Below, one piece after another: positions 45,475-56,695 of a stretch of DNA of 64,000 nucleotides; the first letter of the stretch is position 1; each line of letters begins with the position of its first letter. The DNA comes from Cystobasidiopsis lactophilus (Eukaryota; Basidiomycota; Agaricostilbomycetes; Agaricostilbales; Chionosphaeraceae), in NCBI GenBank assembly GCA_001599975.1, contig BCIO01000001.1, positions 2,828,293 through 2,892,292 of the forward strand. The letters are read 5' to 3'. The position numbers and the translations under genes are program-made. The notes beneath the pieces are model-generated. The model had not been told where the DNA came from. It searched no databases and saw only the letters and a program-made list of their open reading frames with translations.

Positions 45475-48400
45475 ATGCAGCAAGGTCCCGCTAGCTTTCA
45501 GTCTTTCGAGTCCCTGACACCGCCACACACTGGCAATGGAGAGGATGGCAGGTCGAAAAAGCGTCGGCGGTGCGGCGGGCGCCCTTCCTCTGTTGACTAT
45601 ATGCCCGGGCTTACGAACTGTCTGTCTCTCTAGGGCGGTCTTGAGCTGCTCGGAGTGCAAGCGCCGCAAGGTCAAATGCTCCAAAACCATCCCGTGCGAA
45701 GCCTGCCTGAAGAGGAATGAGTCACATCTCTGCCATCCTGAAGATGAGGTGCCGGCAACGGGCGGGGCGACAGCCGACTTGTCCGACGTCCACAGGCGGC
45801 TCAAAGCCCTGGAGGACGCTGTGTTTGGCAGTGGCCAGCCAGGCTTTCGCACGCAAGACTTGGCGAGGTTTGCTCCCCGGATCGGGCCTTAGTTTGGTCC
45901 CTCGGTCTGACCGGGTGCTCAATTCCAGGCTGGCGGTGCAAGCTGTCGACTCTTCGATGAGAGACAGACCCCGGGTGCGATCGACGAAGTTGGACCGGGT
46001 GGACAGCGACACCGAAGATGCCGCGCTGGTTCTTGAAGACTTGGCTTTGGGTGCCCGTCGAGTATTTGGCGAGCGGGAGGCCGACAGCAGAACTGCCCTG
46101 TCTTCAGGCCCGGAACAGCTGTACCCCTCATTGGTCACCCGCACATCGGCATTCTCGCTAAGCTTCCAAGCTCAGCTTTTCAACTCACTCCTCGAACTCG
46201 TGCCTCAAAAGGGGGTGCTGGACAGGCTGGTGGACTGGTACTTTCAGGACATCGCTTGGACGTGGCGCATGCTTTGCAGGCCTCAGCTGCTGTCGGAGAT
46301 GGCCGAATTTCACCGCTTGCGGACCCAGGGATCCGCCCATCTCGTTGACCCCGCTTGGTTGGCCTTGCTGCTCAGTATCTTGGCGCTGACTTTATCGAAC
46401 CTGGCAGGTGTGTGGTGCTTTATTCTTGACACTTCTGTTGGCTTTCGGAGAGTCTGACTTTTGCATCGCGGCGGATGGACAGGTGCGTGGCTCTTTTGGC
46501 TGCGCTTGCACCTGATATAGGTGTTGATCTGTGTTCTTCTGTGGATGCAGACGTCCATCAACCAGATCTTGACATGCCTTTTTTCGACGACTTTCAAGGG
46601 CAGGCTCATATCTTCTTCGAAGGTTCCAAGCTCGCCCTCAGCCTCTCGTGCGCCTTCGAGCGTCCTCAAATTCGTGTGATACAGGTCAGTTGTCTCGATT
46701 GTGAAGTCTCCTTGACTATCAGGCTGATTTGAGCTTGATGCGCACTAGACGATTCTCAATTACTTCCCGGTTTGCTGGGTTTTTCTGTCTGACTATTTCT
46801 CTTGATAGTAATTCTTTTTCTGTAGTACCTAGGCTACTATTCTACAGGACCTAATCAAGCGCCATCTCTTGAGACTATAGTGTCGCAAACGTCAGTCCTC
46901 TCGACTCGATGGCGGCGAGTCTAAAGCACATTCTCATCTCTAATTAGGCCAATTCGAAACTGGTTGACGATAGGCATTCGAACAGCGCAATTGGTGAGCA
47001 ATTCCTCCCTGAAAGAGCGCTGTATTTCAATGCGATGCTGATATATTTGCTTCTTCTCCTCGTTTCGTAGCTGCAGCTCCACAAGCTGGGCAGCTCCACA
47101 CACACTATGCCACTGCCAGATCCTAGTTTCCCCGTGGCAAAATCCAGCTTGGCGCGACAGATGGGATGCAGGTGCGAATTTCAACCTGCCTACTTTCTTC
47201 AGAGGCTCATATTTGAATGCCTCCAAAGATTGTGGTGGCAGTGGGCCCTTTTCATTAGCACATTGTATACTTTCAACAATGGACCTGACCCATCATGGTT
47301 TGGTACAGGCTGCAGTTTTTAGACTGGATGAGCGTGGGTCGCTGTGCTCCGCATTTGGCTCAACTCCAGTAAGCTGATATGAGGTTCGCTTCAAGTGTCG
47401 AGGAGATCTAGCTTCGGTAAGAACACCCTTTTATCCTTTGTGTGTCTAGCGGTGATTTTGTAGCAGGGCCTTGCGAACCAACTGGAGAGCGACACCGCTC
47501 TGCCACTGCACCTCAACGACGACGACCTGTCATTTGAGCTGGATCTCATTCCCCGCCCGCCTACGGAGCTCTGCGACACCAGCTTCGAACGAGTGCGTAA
47601 TGTCCTCTTTGCTAGACGCGCAAGTTTTGCTCAGACACCCGTTTTTGGCAGGTCAAGCTCTTGTTTTCGCAGCACAATGGCGAAATATACAAGCTGCAAG
47701 CCGCAGGGACCTTTACTTACGAGCATTTGTTGACTTTCGACGAACGCCTTCGTGGCGCGTTGCGGGTAAGCATTCTCGGAAGCCTGAGCTCGTCGGCTTT
47801 AGCTCACAGATCTGTCGGCATACGCGAATCAGTCTATCAATGAACTGCTTCAGCAATCACAAGGCGTGGACTCTGCTCATCCGACTGGTGGGTTCTTCGG
47901 GCTACGTCAATGCTGCGCCGGTAAACGTGGTTCCGCGCTCCACAGAGAGGATTGCCTTGCTCCTTTCAGGCTTAAACAACCAGTTGATCAGACTTCATCG
48001 AGCTTATCTCGTAAAGGGCGCACGAGAGTCGCGGTACTCCGCCTCGACCAAGGCGTGCCTCGAGTCCGCCCACCAGATCATCTCCTGCCTGTCGCAGATT
48101 TCACCGCAGACCCTGTCGCGCTTCTTTTGGATCTACCTGCACGCCATCAATGCCAGGTGAGGGGAATGTTCTCCCTGATTCTTGCGGGAACGGAACGGTG
48201 CCAATGTCCAACCCCCAGCATCGCACTGGTCCTTTGCCTCCTTTCGTTCCTCGACCGTGCCGAAGACGACTCGTCCATCATTTTCATGCGCCAGAGTCTT
48301 TCCAAGGCGCTTGACATCCTCGCTACCGGCTACAGCTCGAGCAAGCAATCGGTGCGCATGGGCACGACCCGCAGCAGAGAAGTTATCGAGGCGCTCATGA

Positions 48401-48687
48401 AGCAAGAGCGCGAACAACGCCGCCGCCGGGCCGCCACCGGAGACAAGTCGCCCCCGTCGATTTCACAAGTTTTGAAGCTCATCCTGCGGGATATCGACCT
48501 GTCACCCGAGCAGAAGGCCTCTGCCCCTCGCGAAATTCCTACTACCCAGCCATCTCCGGTCTCTGTCTCGACCGACGACGACGAGACGATGCGCCTCCTC
48601 CAGGACATGGGACTGCTCGTTTCGCAAGATCAATTCGTGGCTGATTTTGTCAGCACTTTCGCCTCGTCCTCCTTTTTCTCACGCTAA
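45475..48687 (+). CDS. Zn(II)2Cys6 fungal transcription factor
   Basis: The start at 45475 gives MQQGPASFQSFESLTPPHTG, then GRSKKRRR. A GTGCGG intron joins to AVLSCSECKRRKVKCSKTIP and CEACLKRNESHLC, a six-cysteine cluster with spacing C-x2-C-x6-C-x5-C-x2-C-x8-C. RRLKALEDAVFG follows as a short dimerisation coil. The middle is the fungal_trans domain: FNSLLELVPQKGVLDRLVDW, YFQDIAWTWRMLCRPQLLSE, then HIFFEGSKLALSLSCAFERP, LQLHKLGSSTHTMPLPDP and QRLWWQ. The later exons have NNQLIRLHRAYLVKGARESR, typical of the family's helical end. The protein ends FVSTFASSSFFSR. Ten or more exons. Joins between 46690 and 47470 are the weakest, and that stretch is poorer in GC than the rest. Target genes cannot be read from sequence. 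Confidence 0.85.
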
Positions 48688-48986
48688 CATTGTCGACACC
48701 TTAGCCCATGGAACCCCTTTGGAGTTTCCCCCAGCCCTCTCAAGATTGGAGTAACTTCAACGGTATTTCCTCAGCGTAAACAAATAAGAACAGCCGCCAC
48801 CAGCAGGTTTGGGGAAGGGGACGCGCTCTGCCGCTTTGTACCATTTCATGTTCGCGAGACATAATGAGTATTGTAAGATTGTTAAAGTGCACACGAGTGC
48901 GAGGCCGCTTCCGGTTTGTGCTTGCGCTTTGTTGAACTGCTTGAGCTTCTTCATCCATCGCTTCGGGCTGGCAGTATGAACGCACG

Positions 48987-51900
48987 ATGAACGGGGCTGG
49001 CTCCCTCTTATCTCTAGAGGCTTTTGAGAAGGTAGGCCTACCTTTACAAGGAGCTCCTGAGAGCTTGGCTCAAACAGAGGCTCCCAAGACGGACTTCGAC
49101 GTGTCGACGTTGATCTCAGCGCTTACCGAGGAGGGCTCAAAGGACTCTATCAGCGTGTTCGAATCCGCCATCGATGCTCTTCTGCCACTGCGCCAAAAGG
49201 TGGCGGCCAAGACGCTTGACCTCGAGAGCGTCGTGAGCCAGGCGGAGAGGGATTATGGCAACAAGCTGGGAGAGCTCAAGGACAACTTCCAAGCCGTGTC
49301 GACGTCGTACACGAGCCTGGAAGCACGCATCTCAGAGGTCGGCCGGACTGCCATCAAGATTGGTGACCAGCTGGAGTCAATTGACCGGCTGAAGCAACGG
49401 GCTCTCGAGGCGCACGATATCATCTCCTTTTACTTTGACTTTGCTCGTGGGGACACATCCAGGTGTGTGGCTGGCTAATTCTCCCTCATTCTCAGCGGAG
49501 TGAGCGCTGACGCTCGAGGACGGACAGGCTGGAAGCCATTCGCAAGGAGGGCGGGCGAGAGGGCCGGGCACGGGTCGCTGTCATTGCCCGCCGCCTGGCC
49601 GCCGTGGCCAAGGAAGTGGAGGACCCAGAGCAGCCAGGCGAAGATCCCACGCGCGCCAACATCGAGAAGTACTGCGAGCGCTTCGAGAACGACATGCTCA
49701 AGCTCTTCGATCGATACTACCGCAAGGGCGACCCCAAGGGCATGTCGGTAGGCCCTACTCCTTCCTTGCACTTCCTGTTCGGATGCTCATGCTTGGCCCC
49801 CGTCAGCATTGCGCCAAAACCCTGCTCGATTTCAACGGTGGCCAGTCCTGCATCCAAATGTACGTGAGCCAGCACGACTTCTTCATCTCCAAAGACCGCT
49901 TGCAAGAGGGCGCTATCATGGACAATGCGATGTGAGCTCCTTCAGTCCCTTTCTCGCAGGTCTCTTCTGAACCCACGCTCAGCTGGGAGAACCTGCCGAA
50001 CCCCGATGCTCCTGCACCCAAGACTGAGCCAAAACTGGCCGACCTATTCGCTGAGATCAGGGAGACAGTAGCCCAAGAGGCCCAAATCATCCAGGCCGTC
50101 TTCCCGAATCCCGCGACGGTCATGCAAGTTTTCCTCCAGAGGGTCTTTGCGCAAGTTGTGAGCTTTTGTCTCGGTCTGCGGATTGCGTACCGGCGACTGT
50201 TTGCTGAATGCTTGCTAAGATCCAAACTTACATCGAGCGTCTGATGGACGGCGCCTCCCAAGTGTCCTCTTTGGCGTTCCTACGCACTTTGAAGCTCGCC
50301 CATCAAAACACCCACTCCCTGGTGGACGACCTCAAATCCATTGACCTCTTCAAGTCGGCTTCTGCCTTGACCTCCATCAGCAACACGGCGCTGGCCAATG
50401 TGTCTGCGGCGGTTTCGACCAGTGCGGGCCTGACCGCCGTCACCCACATGCTCGACCAGGCCTTCGAAGACCTCTATGTGCCATACATCGAAGGCAGCCG
50501 CTACCTTGACAAGGAGAGCCGCAACCTCAACGAGCTGTATGCCAGCTATCTGCTCAAATTCTTGAATTGGCATGTGGGTCGCCTGCCTCTGCAGGGGGTT
50601 AGCTTGAGCTTATCCTGTAGGACGACGTTTGCAGAAGGAGCAAAACAAGGGCGCCACCAAGTCTACCACCAAGACTGTCTTTGACAGAATGGTTACTCAG
50701 TTGAGCAATGCCGCGGCTCAGGCCAATTTGACCTCCAGCGCCATGATGGGCTCGCCCTCGACCCAGTCTTCTCCGCAACTCGGATCAGAGGCCGCAGGAG
50801 CCGGCGGTACCAACATTTCGGGCCTCAAGGCTCTAATGAAGCTCAGCGGCATGGCCTCCCGCGATTCGGGCGGCAACGACAAGACATCCTCGGTCATCTC
50901 CCTGGACCCGGAAGACGGCGTGTTGAGGCTCGGTACGGCTGAGCGCATGCTTAAATGGCATGCAGAAGCCGTCGGGCGTATGGTCGACCTCACCCCAATC
51001 GGAGACGTGTGCGTGTTGTTGCTGAATCTTCCAAAAGGAACCAAAGGAATTCCAAGTCCTCCGTATGACAGGCCCAAAAGCACCTTTGTCTTGCTCAAGA
51101 CGCTGGTCGACAGCTATGGTCGAGCTTATATCGAGACTTCCTTGTATACGTAAGCCCATGACCGGGCTGCAGCGTGGTGGACGCTCAATTTTGCACGGGA
51201 CAGAGCCCTTTCGGCTGCCGCTGCTTTTGATGGCAAGCAGGAGCCAGATCTCACCAGTTTGGAGGTCATTTCGAGCTCTGACGTGATCATGGCCCTACTC
51301 CAAAAGTACATCTCCACCGCTCTCGTGCCGCTGGCAGGCTCCTCGGTCACGATCCGGCGCGAGATGGCGATCTTCCTCAACCACATGACGGTCCGAATCG
51401 AAGGCCACATCAACGAGTTCCTTCAAAAGATGACCGAAAATATCCTGACCTGGTTCTCGACCTTGCTCACAACCAGACAGAAGAAGGCCGACTACAAGCC
51501 CAAGAACGACGATCTCTCGTTTGGCCAGATTAACACCGAGGCCGCTTTGTCTTGCAACCGCTTTCTGGTTCAGATACACGAGGCGGGCGTGGCGTGGCTG
51601 AGTGGCAAAAACAGGGAGGTTTTCTTGACCGAGATCGGAAATAACTTTCACTCGTAGGCGTTCCAAGCTTCATTGACTGTGATATCGTGCGAGAACTGAA
51701 CCGCGAGTGTGTCATGGCAGCTTGCTTTTGGACCATCTGAAGAAATTCCCAGTCAGCACGACGGGCGGCTTGATTCTCGCCAAGTGAGCTGCTTGCCAGT
51801 TCCTCTTACCGGTCGTGGGCTGATAAACTTCACCAGGGACCTGGCCATGTACCAGGAAACCATCAATGGGTTCGACATCGCCAGTATCTCCGATCGCTTC

Positions 51901-52134
51901 GACATGCTGCGCCAGCTGGGCAACGTCTTCATCGTGCGGCCGGAAATCATTAAGTCGTACCTCACCGAGTCGTATCTGGCCCGCATCGATTCCAGACTTC
52001 TTCGGCCGTTTCTCATGCAGCGTGCCGACTACGGCGACTACTCACGCAAAGTGGGTCTTATTTCGGTTGCCAGCTGAACTGTTCTGCTGACTGAATCTGT
52101 TTCGCTTCAGTTTTGGGACGAAGCCGGGGAGTAA
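48987..52134 (+). CDS. SEC10: Exocyst subunit Sec10
   Basis: Subunit of the eight-part tether that docks secretory vesicles at the plasma membrane. The N-terminal coiled coil (PLRQKVAAKTLDLESVVSQA, SYTSLEARISEVGRTAIKIG) is followed by LKQRALEAHDIISFYFDFAR. ANIEKYCERFENDMLKLFDR and AKTLLDFNGGQSCIQMYVSQ with HDFFI are the most conserved Sec10 block. QVFLQRVFAQVIQTYIERLM, DQAFEDLYVPYIEGSRYLDK and LNELYASYLLKFL follow. Further exons have AERMLKWHAEAVGRMVDLTP and LKTLVDSYGRAYIETSL; FDMLRQLGNVFIVRPEIIKS and YLTESYLARIDSRLLRPFLM give the C-terminal helices. It ends FWDEAGE at 52132-52134. About ten exons. Confidence 0.92.
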
Positions 52135-52186
52135 ATTTGAGGAGCAAAGCTCCACCATTGTAGATTACTGTTTGGACTTGGAAGGA

Positions 52187-55100
52187 ATGGTGCGGAAGAC
52201 AAACCTTCCGCTGCAGCGGCGACCGTCCTCCAGGAGCGAAAACAGCGAGCGGGACTCGGCTCTTGTGGCCATGAGTGCACAATGCAAAGAGCTTCACTTG
52301 CTCTCGACCTCGCTGCTGGGCCAAGTGGAGAGAGCCAAGGCCTCGCACGACTTCGTATTGGGGCGACTGCAGGAAGGCCAGCTGCTGTCGGTGGTCGGCC
52401 AAGAGACTTCCAAGGACGCCAGCGATGCCATCCAAAGGTAGCCGACTTTGTCTTTATGCTTTTGTAGCGGACGCAAGATTGACCGCCCTGCCTTTGCTTG
52501 CGCAGATGGGTCATGCGGCTCGACTCTTTGCAGTCGAACGAGTCGCCCTTTGTGAATGAGATCGGCTTCGCGCTTGCCGCAGAGAGCATACGACAGACAC
52601 AAGTGGTTCTCTTGCCAGCTGTCAAGAGTTGGTTGGGCAAAGCAACGGCAGCTCTTTCTGTACGTTGTCCAAAGTTGCAGCTACTTGCCCAAAATTTCGG
52701 AGCTCACGGCCCAATGACCGCCTCAGACGCCGTCTCCTTGCACGGAGGCGTCTCTGGACTGCGTCCTCGCTGTCTGCAGTGCTGCTCAAACGAACGGTGA
52801 CCTGGGCCGCGAAATCAGCTCCGTGGTCGCCAAAACAGTGGACCACACCCTTCGCTTAGCGTCGTCTGCACAGCTCACCGACCAGGTATGCTCTTTGCCG
52901 GTGTCGATGTCTTGTGATGATTGACCTTGCCTTTCATCAGATACGTAAGAGTGTGCTGGGCACTTTGGTCCACCTTCTCAAATTCTACCCCGCAACTTTC
53001 CGCAAAAATGCCGAAGCTCTGGAGCACTTGGCATGGTCTGGCTTGGTTTATTGCACTCCAGAGGTGCTGCCAGAAGCCGCCGGCTTGATGGCGCACCTCT
53101 ACCTCGCTGGCAAAGACAAAGCCACCACGATCAAAACCTGGACAGCGACCGCGGTGAGCCTGCTGGCCGCCGCCGAACGAGTTCTGAAAGACGCCACGAC
53201 GTCTTTTTCTGATAGTAGGTCTCACCTTTGCGAAAGATGCCCAAGAGGGCTCAGTCGGAGCCTCGTCCAGCGCACTGGCAATTTGAGGAAGTGACAGCGA
53301 CCTCAATGCCGCCCTTAGTGGCGGACGTTTCAGAACTGCAACAGATCGACCATATTGACCTGGTCAAGTTGGTCACAAGAAGGGCAGAGGTTTTGTTTGA
53401 GACTGTGCTGCTCATGCTCCGGTAAGTTGGGCGAGCCAGAATGACTTGCGCTCGTCTGACCTATTGCTCACTTCAAACCCCAGATCTGCAAAACGAGAAG
53501 TCGTGCTTTTCCCCTTCGAGCGAACAATACAGCTGTGCTTGAATCTACTCGCTCTCCACCCGGCCAAGCAGGTGCGCCAGACGATCTTCCCGGTCTATTG
53601 CGCCTCGCTGAGTCTAAATTTGAGGAGCAGACGCAAGGCAGCGATGCGATAAAAACCGCTGAAGCCGCTGTCTTGCCCTCGGTTCACATCCTGGCAGCTC
53701 GTTTGCTGGCCCAGCTGACACTGGCGTGCGTACAAGGCTCCAGGTGACCAGCCCGTGCTCATTTGGTTGATCCCACAGCGATAGGGTTGCCGTCATGAGC
53801 GCTTCAACCAATCAGGTTTTGCGCAGTCTCATGCGAGCTTCAAAGAGTCACGCACCCACCTCGTAGGTAGCCCGCTGGCTCCCTTCCGCATTGATGTGGT
53901 TGCCGGACTCAGTCAACATTCTTTCATTCAGAATGCCCCACCACATATTGCACCGCACTTTTGCCTCCATCTTGAAAGTGACTGGGCCAGACCTGCGGGG
54001 CCTCGAAGAAGCGCTCCAGTCTGCCGTGCAGACTTGCCTGGACAATTTGCAGCTCATGATGGTGCCTCGCGTCGAGGCTGCTGCTCAGGTGCGTTTTTGG
54101 GGCAGGCTCCTGCGGAGGGCCGATCACATGCTGACAGCGAGATTAGCCACTCGACCTCAAAGGCAAAAAGAAAGCAAATGCTCCGCTGGCGCTGGACGAA
54201 AGCGACGTGATTCTTCCTGACACTGCGGATCTGAATGCTATTGCGAGCTCTCTTCGAAGTGGGTGATCTCTCTTCCCCTAACTCGTGGGAGCGGTCCGCT
54301 TAAAGGCCCTCGCAGCTATTTGCGACCTTTTCGAGAGCGACTTTACGCCGGCCGATCAGCTTCACCCTCTGCTCACGCGGCTCCTGTCGATTGCAACGCA
54401 CCCAGCCTTCGCAGCTTCGACGCCAGTGTTCACTCCTCGCCACATGCGCGACAACATCCTCAGCTTTTGCATCTCGCATTTGCCGGTCTTGCGCGAGTGG
54501 GTCCTAAGGTGCCTCATCCAAGCTCTCCAAAAGAGCAGCCGAGCCGAGCTCCCCGCCATCCAGCGCTCGCTGCACGCTTTCTCGCTTTGCGCCGCCTCTT
54601 CAGACGCCGTGCTCTCCCGATTGGCTCGCCAGGGAATCGCCATCGCCAGCCTTTTAATACGCCCCTTAGTACCGCCAGCCGAGGCGGCCGCTTTTGTGTC
54701 CCCGACCGCGACATCCGTCTTGGCCGTCCGGACCAGCGGGCCGGCAATGTCGAATGGCGTAACCCGCCTCGCATCTAGCCAGCCGCCGAGAACGCCAGCC
54801 AAGCCCTCTGCCCCGTCGGCCCTCCGCTCTCATTCTCCACCCCCGGAAGACGAGGCGGCGGCCGATTTGTCGGACGACAGCAGCGATGAGCGAACAGGCC
54901 GCATGGAGATGCACCAACCCGTGCTCGAAATCCCGATCATTCAACCCACCAAACTTCCCCCTGCCCCGAAGGTAAAGGGAACTGCCAACCCTTCGCCGCC
55001 GACCCAAGGTCCTGCTCCGCCCAAGCCCAAAGCGCCGGTCGTCGCTCCCAAGCCGGCTCCTACCCACGTCCCAAAATCAGCTTCCTTGAACCTTCGCGAC

Positions 55101-55892
55101 CCCAGCACGAACTTGAAAAGTGTGCCGCCGACACTGTCTGTTAGGCCCGCACGAAGCAAGCCAGAAGCAGCGAAGGAAGACGGTCAGAGTGGAGCCGATG
55201 CCGGTGGCGACTACCACGCGGCGCCTCTCTCCGCCAGGCAGGCTTCAGATAACTCTGGCGAGGGTGGAGAGGGTACCGAGAGCGCCTCGGACCCGACGAC
55301 TGGCCAGGCTTCGGAAGCCCAGCGTCCACTCAATAAACGCAAAGCTTCCGAGGACACCGTTGCGGATAACGGGGCAGGCGATCGCCCACGGCAAGTTCGA
55401 AGATCAGGTCGGCATTCTATCAACAACGACACGGCAATAGCCGGGAGCGTCCAGACCAAGAGGCTGAAGAAGGAAGCCTCGAAGAAGCCTGAACCGCCCC
55501 GGCCGCCTGAAGGCAGCCCTAGCGCTGTGCTGACGATCCGGCACCGCGCCGCCTCCTCCAGCTCCGACCACGATTCAGACCCGACGCCACCGCGTGCGAC
55601 TTCATTCAAGAAAAGCGCCACCCAGCGGGCAGTGGTGACACCATCTGCGTCTAAGGGCGCGCCTCCTCGCGCTAATCCCCGAGCGCGCCTTCCGACCTCC
55701 ACTAGTCCAGCCAAGTCCCCTGAAGCTAATGGTCAACCTCCAACGCTGAGTGCTGTGCGGTCACAGGTCGACAGCGACAAGGAAGCGGCTGTCGACGACG
55801 AGGAGGACTCGGACGGCCCAATGCCACCTATCAACTTTCCTGATGAAGACAACTTGATGTCTGAGGATGAAGGCGAGGAGGACAAGGCATGA
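52187..55892 (+). CDS. RIX1: RIX1/PELP1-like pre-rRNA processing protein
   Basis: RIX1 acts with IPI1 and IPI3 and the Rea1 ATPase in maturation of the 60S ribosomal subunit. The start at 52187 is 52 bases after the SEC10 stop. The N-terminal half is helical repeats over several exons: SPFVNEIGFALAAESIRQTQ, RKSVLGTLVHLLKFYPATFR, WSGLVYCTPEVLPEAAGLMA and TWTATAVSLLAAAERVLKDA; then FERTIQLCLNLLALHPAK and LPSVHILAARLLAQLTLACV. The last exon (about 54285-55892) finishes the helices (ALAAICDLFESDFTPADQLH) and becomes a 350-residue Pro/Ala/Ser/Lys-rich disordered tail. The end is acidic, MPPINFPDEDNLMSEDEGEE then DKA. Gene order and fold fit RIX1/PELP1, but the family diverges fast, so the call is moderate. 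Confidence 0.62.
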
Positions 55893-55899
55893 TGCCGGG

Positions 55900-56566
55900 C
55901 CAGTGCACACTTCGATCCACCCTGGTGCTAATCCAATTGCATCGTGCTGACCTGGACATCGCTTTTGTGCCTCGCGATCTCTTCCAGCAGAACCGCTGGG
56001 AATAATGAGTGAGACGACTTGAGTGCCGGAGAGAAGGGGACGGGTCAAACCTAGAGCGACGAGAGCAGAGCCAGACAGGATTGACGGCGCTGGCGGCCGA
56101 GGCTCCTGGCCAGAGTAGAACGAGGCCACGAAACATTGAATGGTCCGTAAAAGGTCCTGAGAACCGTTGGCATTTGAGCGCTCGTTCTTGAGGAGAAGGC
56201 GCGGGTGAACGCACCGAGGATGGCATCCCTAATTGTGGGTGATTAAGTCGCTTAGCTCTCATTTAAGACCGACAGACAGCAGCACCAACGATGTCTCATG
56301 TCGTCCAGATCAGGCAAGTCCAGGGAGCGCAAGGCGTCCACCGTCGCGGTCGCCTGGTCTTGCTCGGCGCTCAGTGGCTCTGGGGGTACGCCTTTCTTCC
56401 GACGGCGCCTGCGAGCCTCTGTGGCTACCTTTGCCTCCTTGATGAGCATTCTCAATACGAATTCAGTGGGTGCGACGGAGTCGAGGTCGACGGCGTTCGC
56501 TGCAGGTTCGGGCGGCGGCAACGAGTACACCTGGCCCAAACGCTGCTTGTGTAGAGGGGGCGCCAT
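55900..56566 (-). CDS. Unrecognised small protein
   Basis: The first exon starts at 56566 and reads MAPPLHKQRLGQVYSLPPPE, SVAPTEFVLRMLIKEAKVAT, EARRRRRKKGVPPEPLS and ATATVDALRSLDLPDLDDM. This is a basic helix with an RRRRRKK cluster. A GTTGGT donor near 56290 and TTAG acceptor near 56226 can join it to a second exon, but two frames there are open for a while and I cannot choose; one continues DAILGAFTRAFSSRTSAQMP. The true stop is therefore uncertain and the left end given is approximate. No family recognised. Confidence 0.4.
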
Positions 56567-56695
56567 GGATCACAACAGAACCCTAAGCCAAGAAGCAATC
56601 GTGTTAGGAACAACGTCTGTGCTCGTGTCGGAGCAACCAGGCCATCATGGTGTTTTGGCGAGGGACGACGACCGTGTCGTGCCCATCGCCTCGAC
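56567..56695. promoter_or_regulatory. Shared divergent promoter, unrecognised gene / TMCO4-like gene
   Basis: 129 bases between start codons of two genes on opposite strands. Confidence 0.35.
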
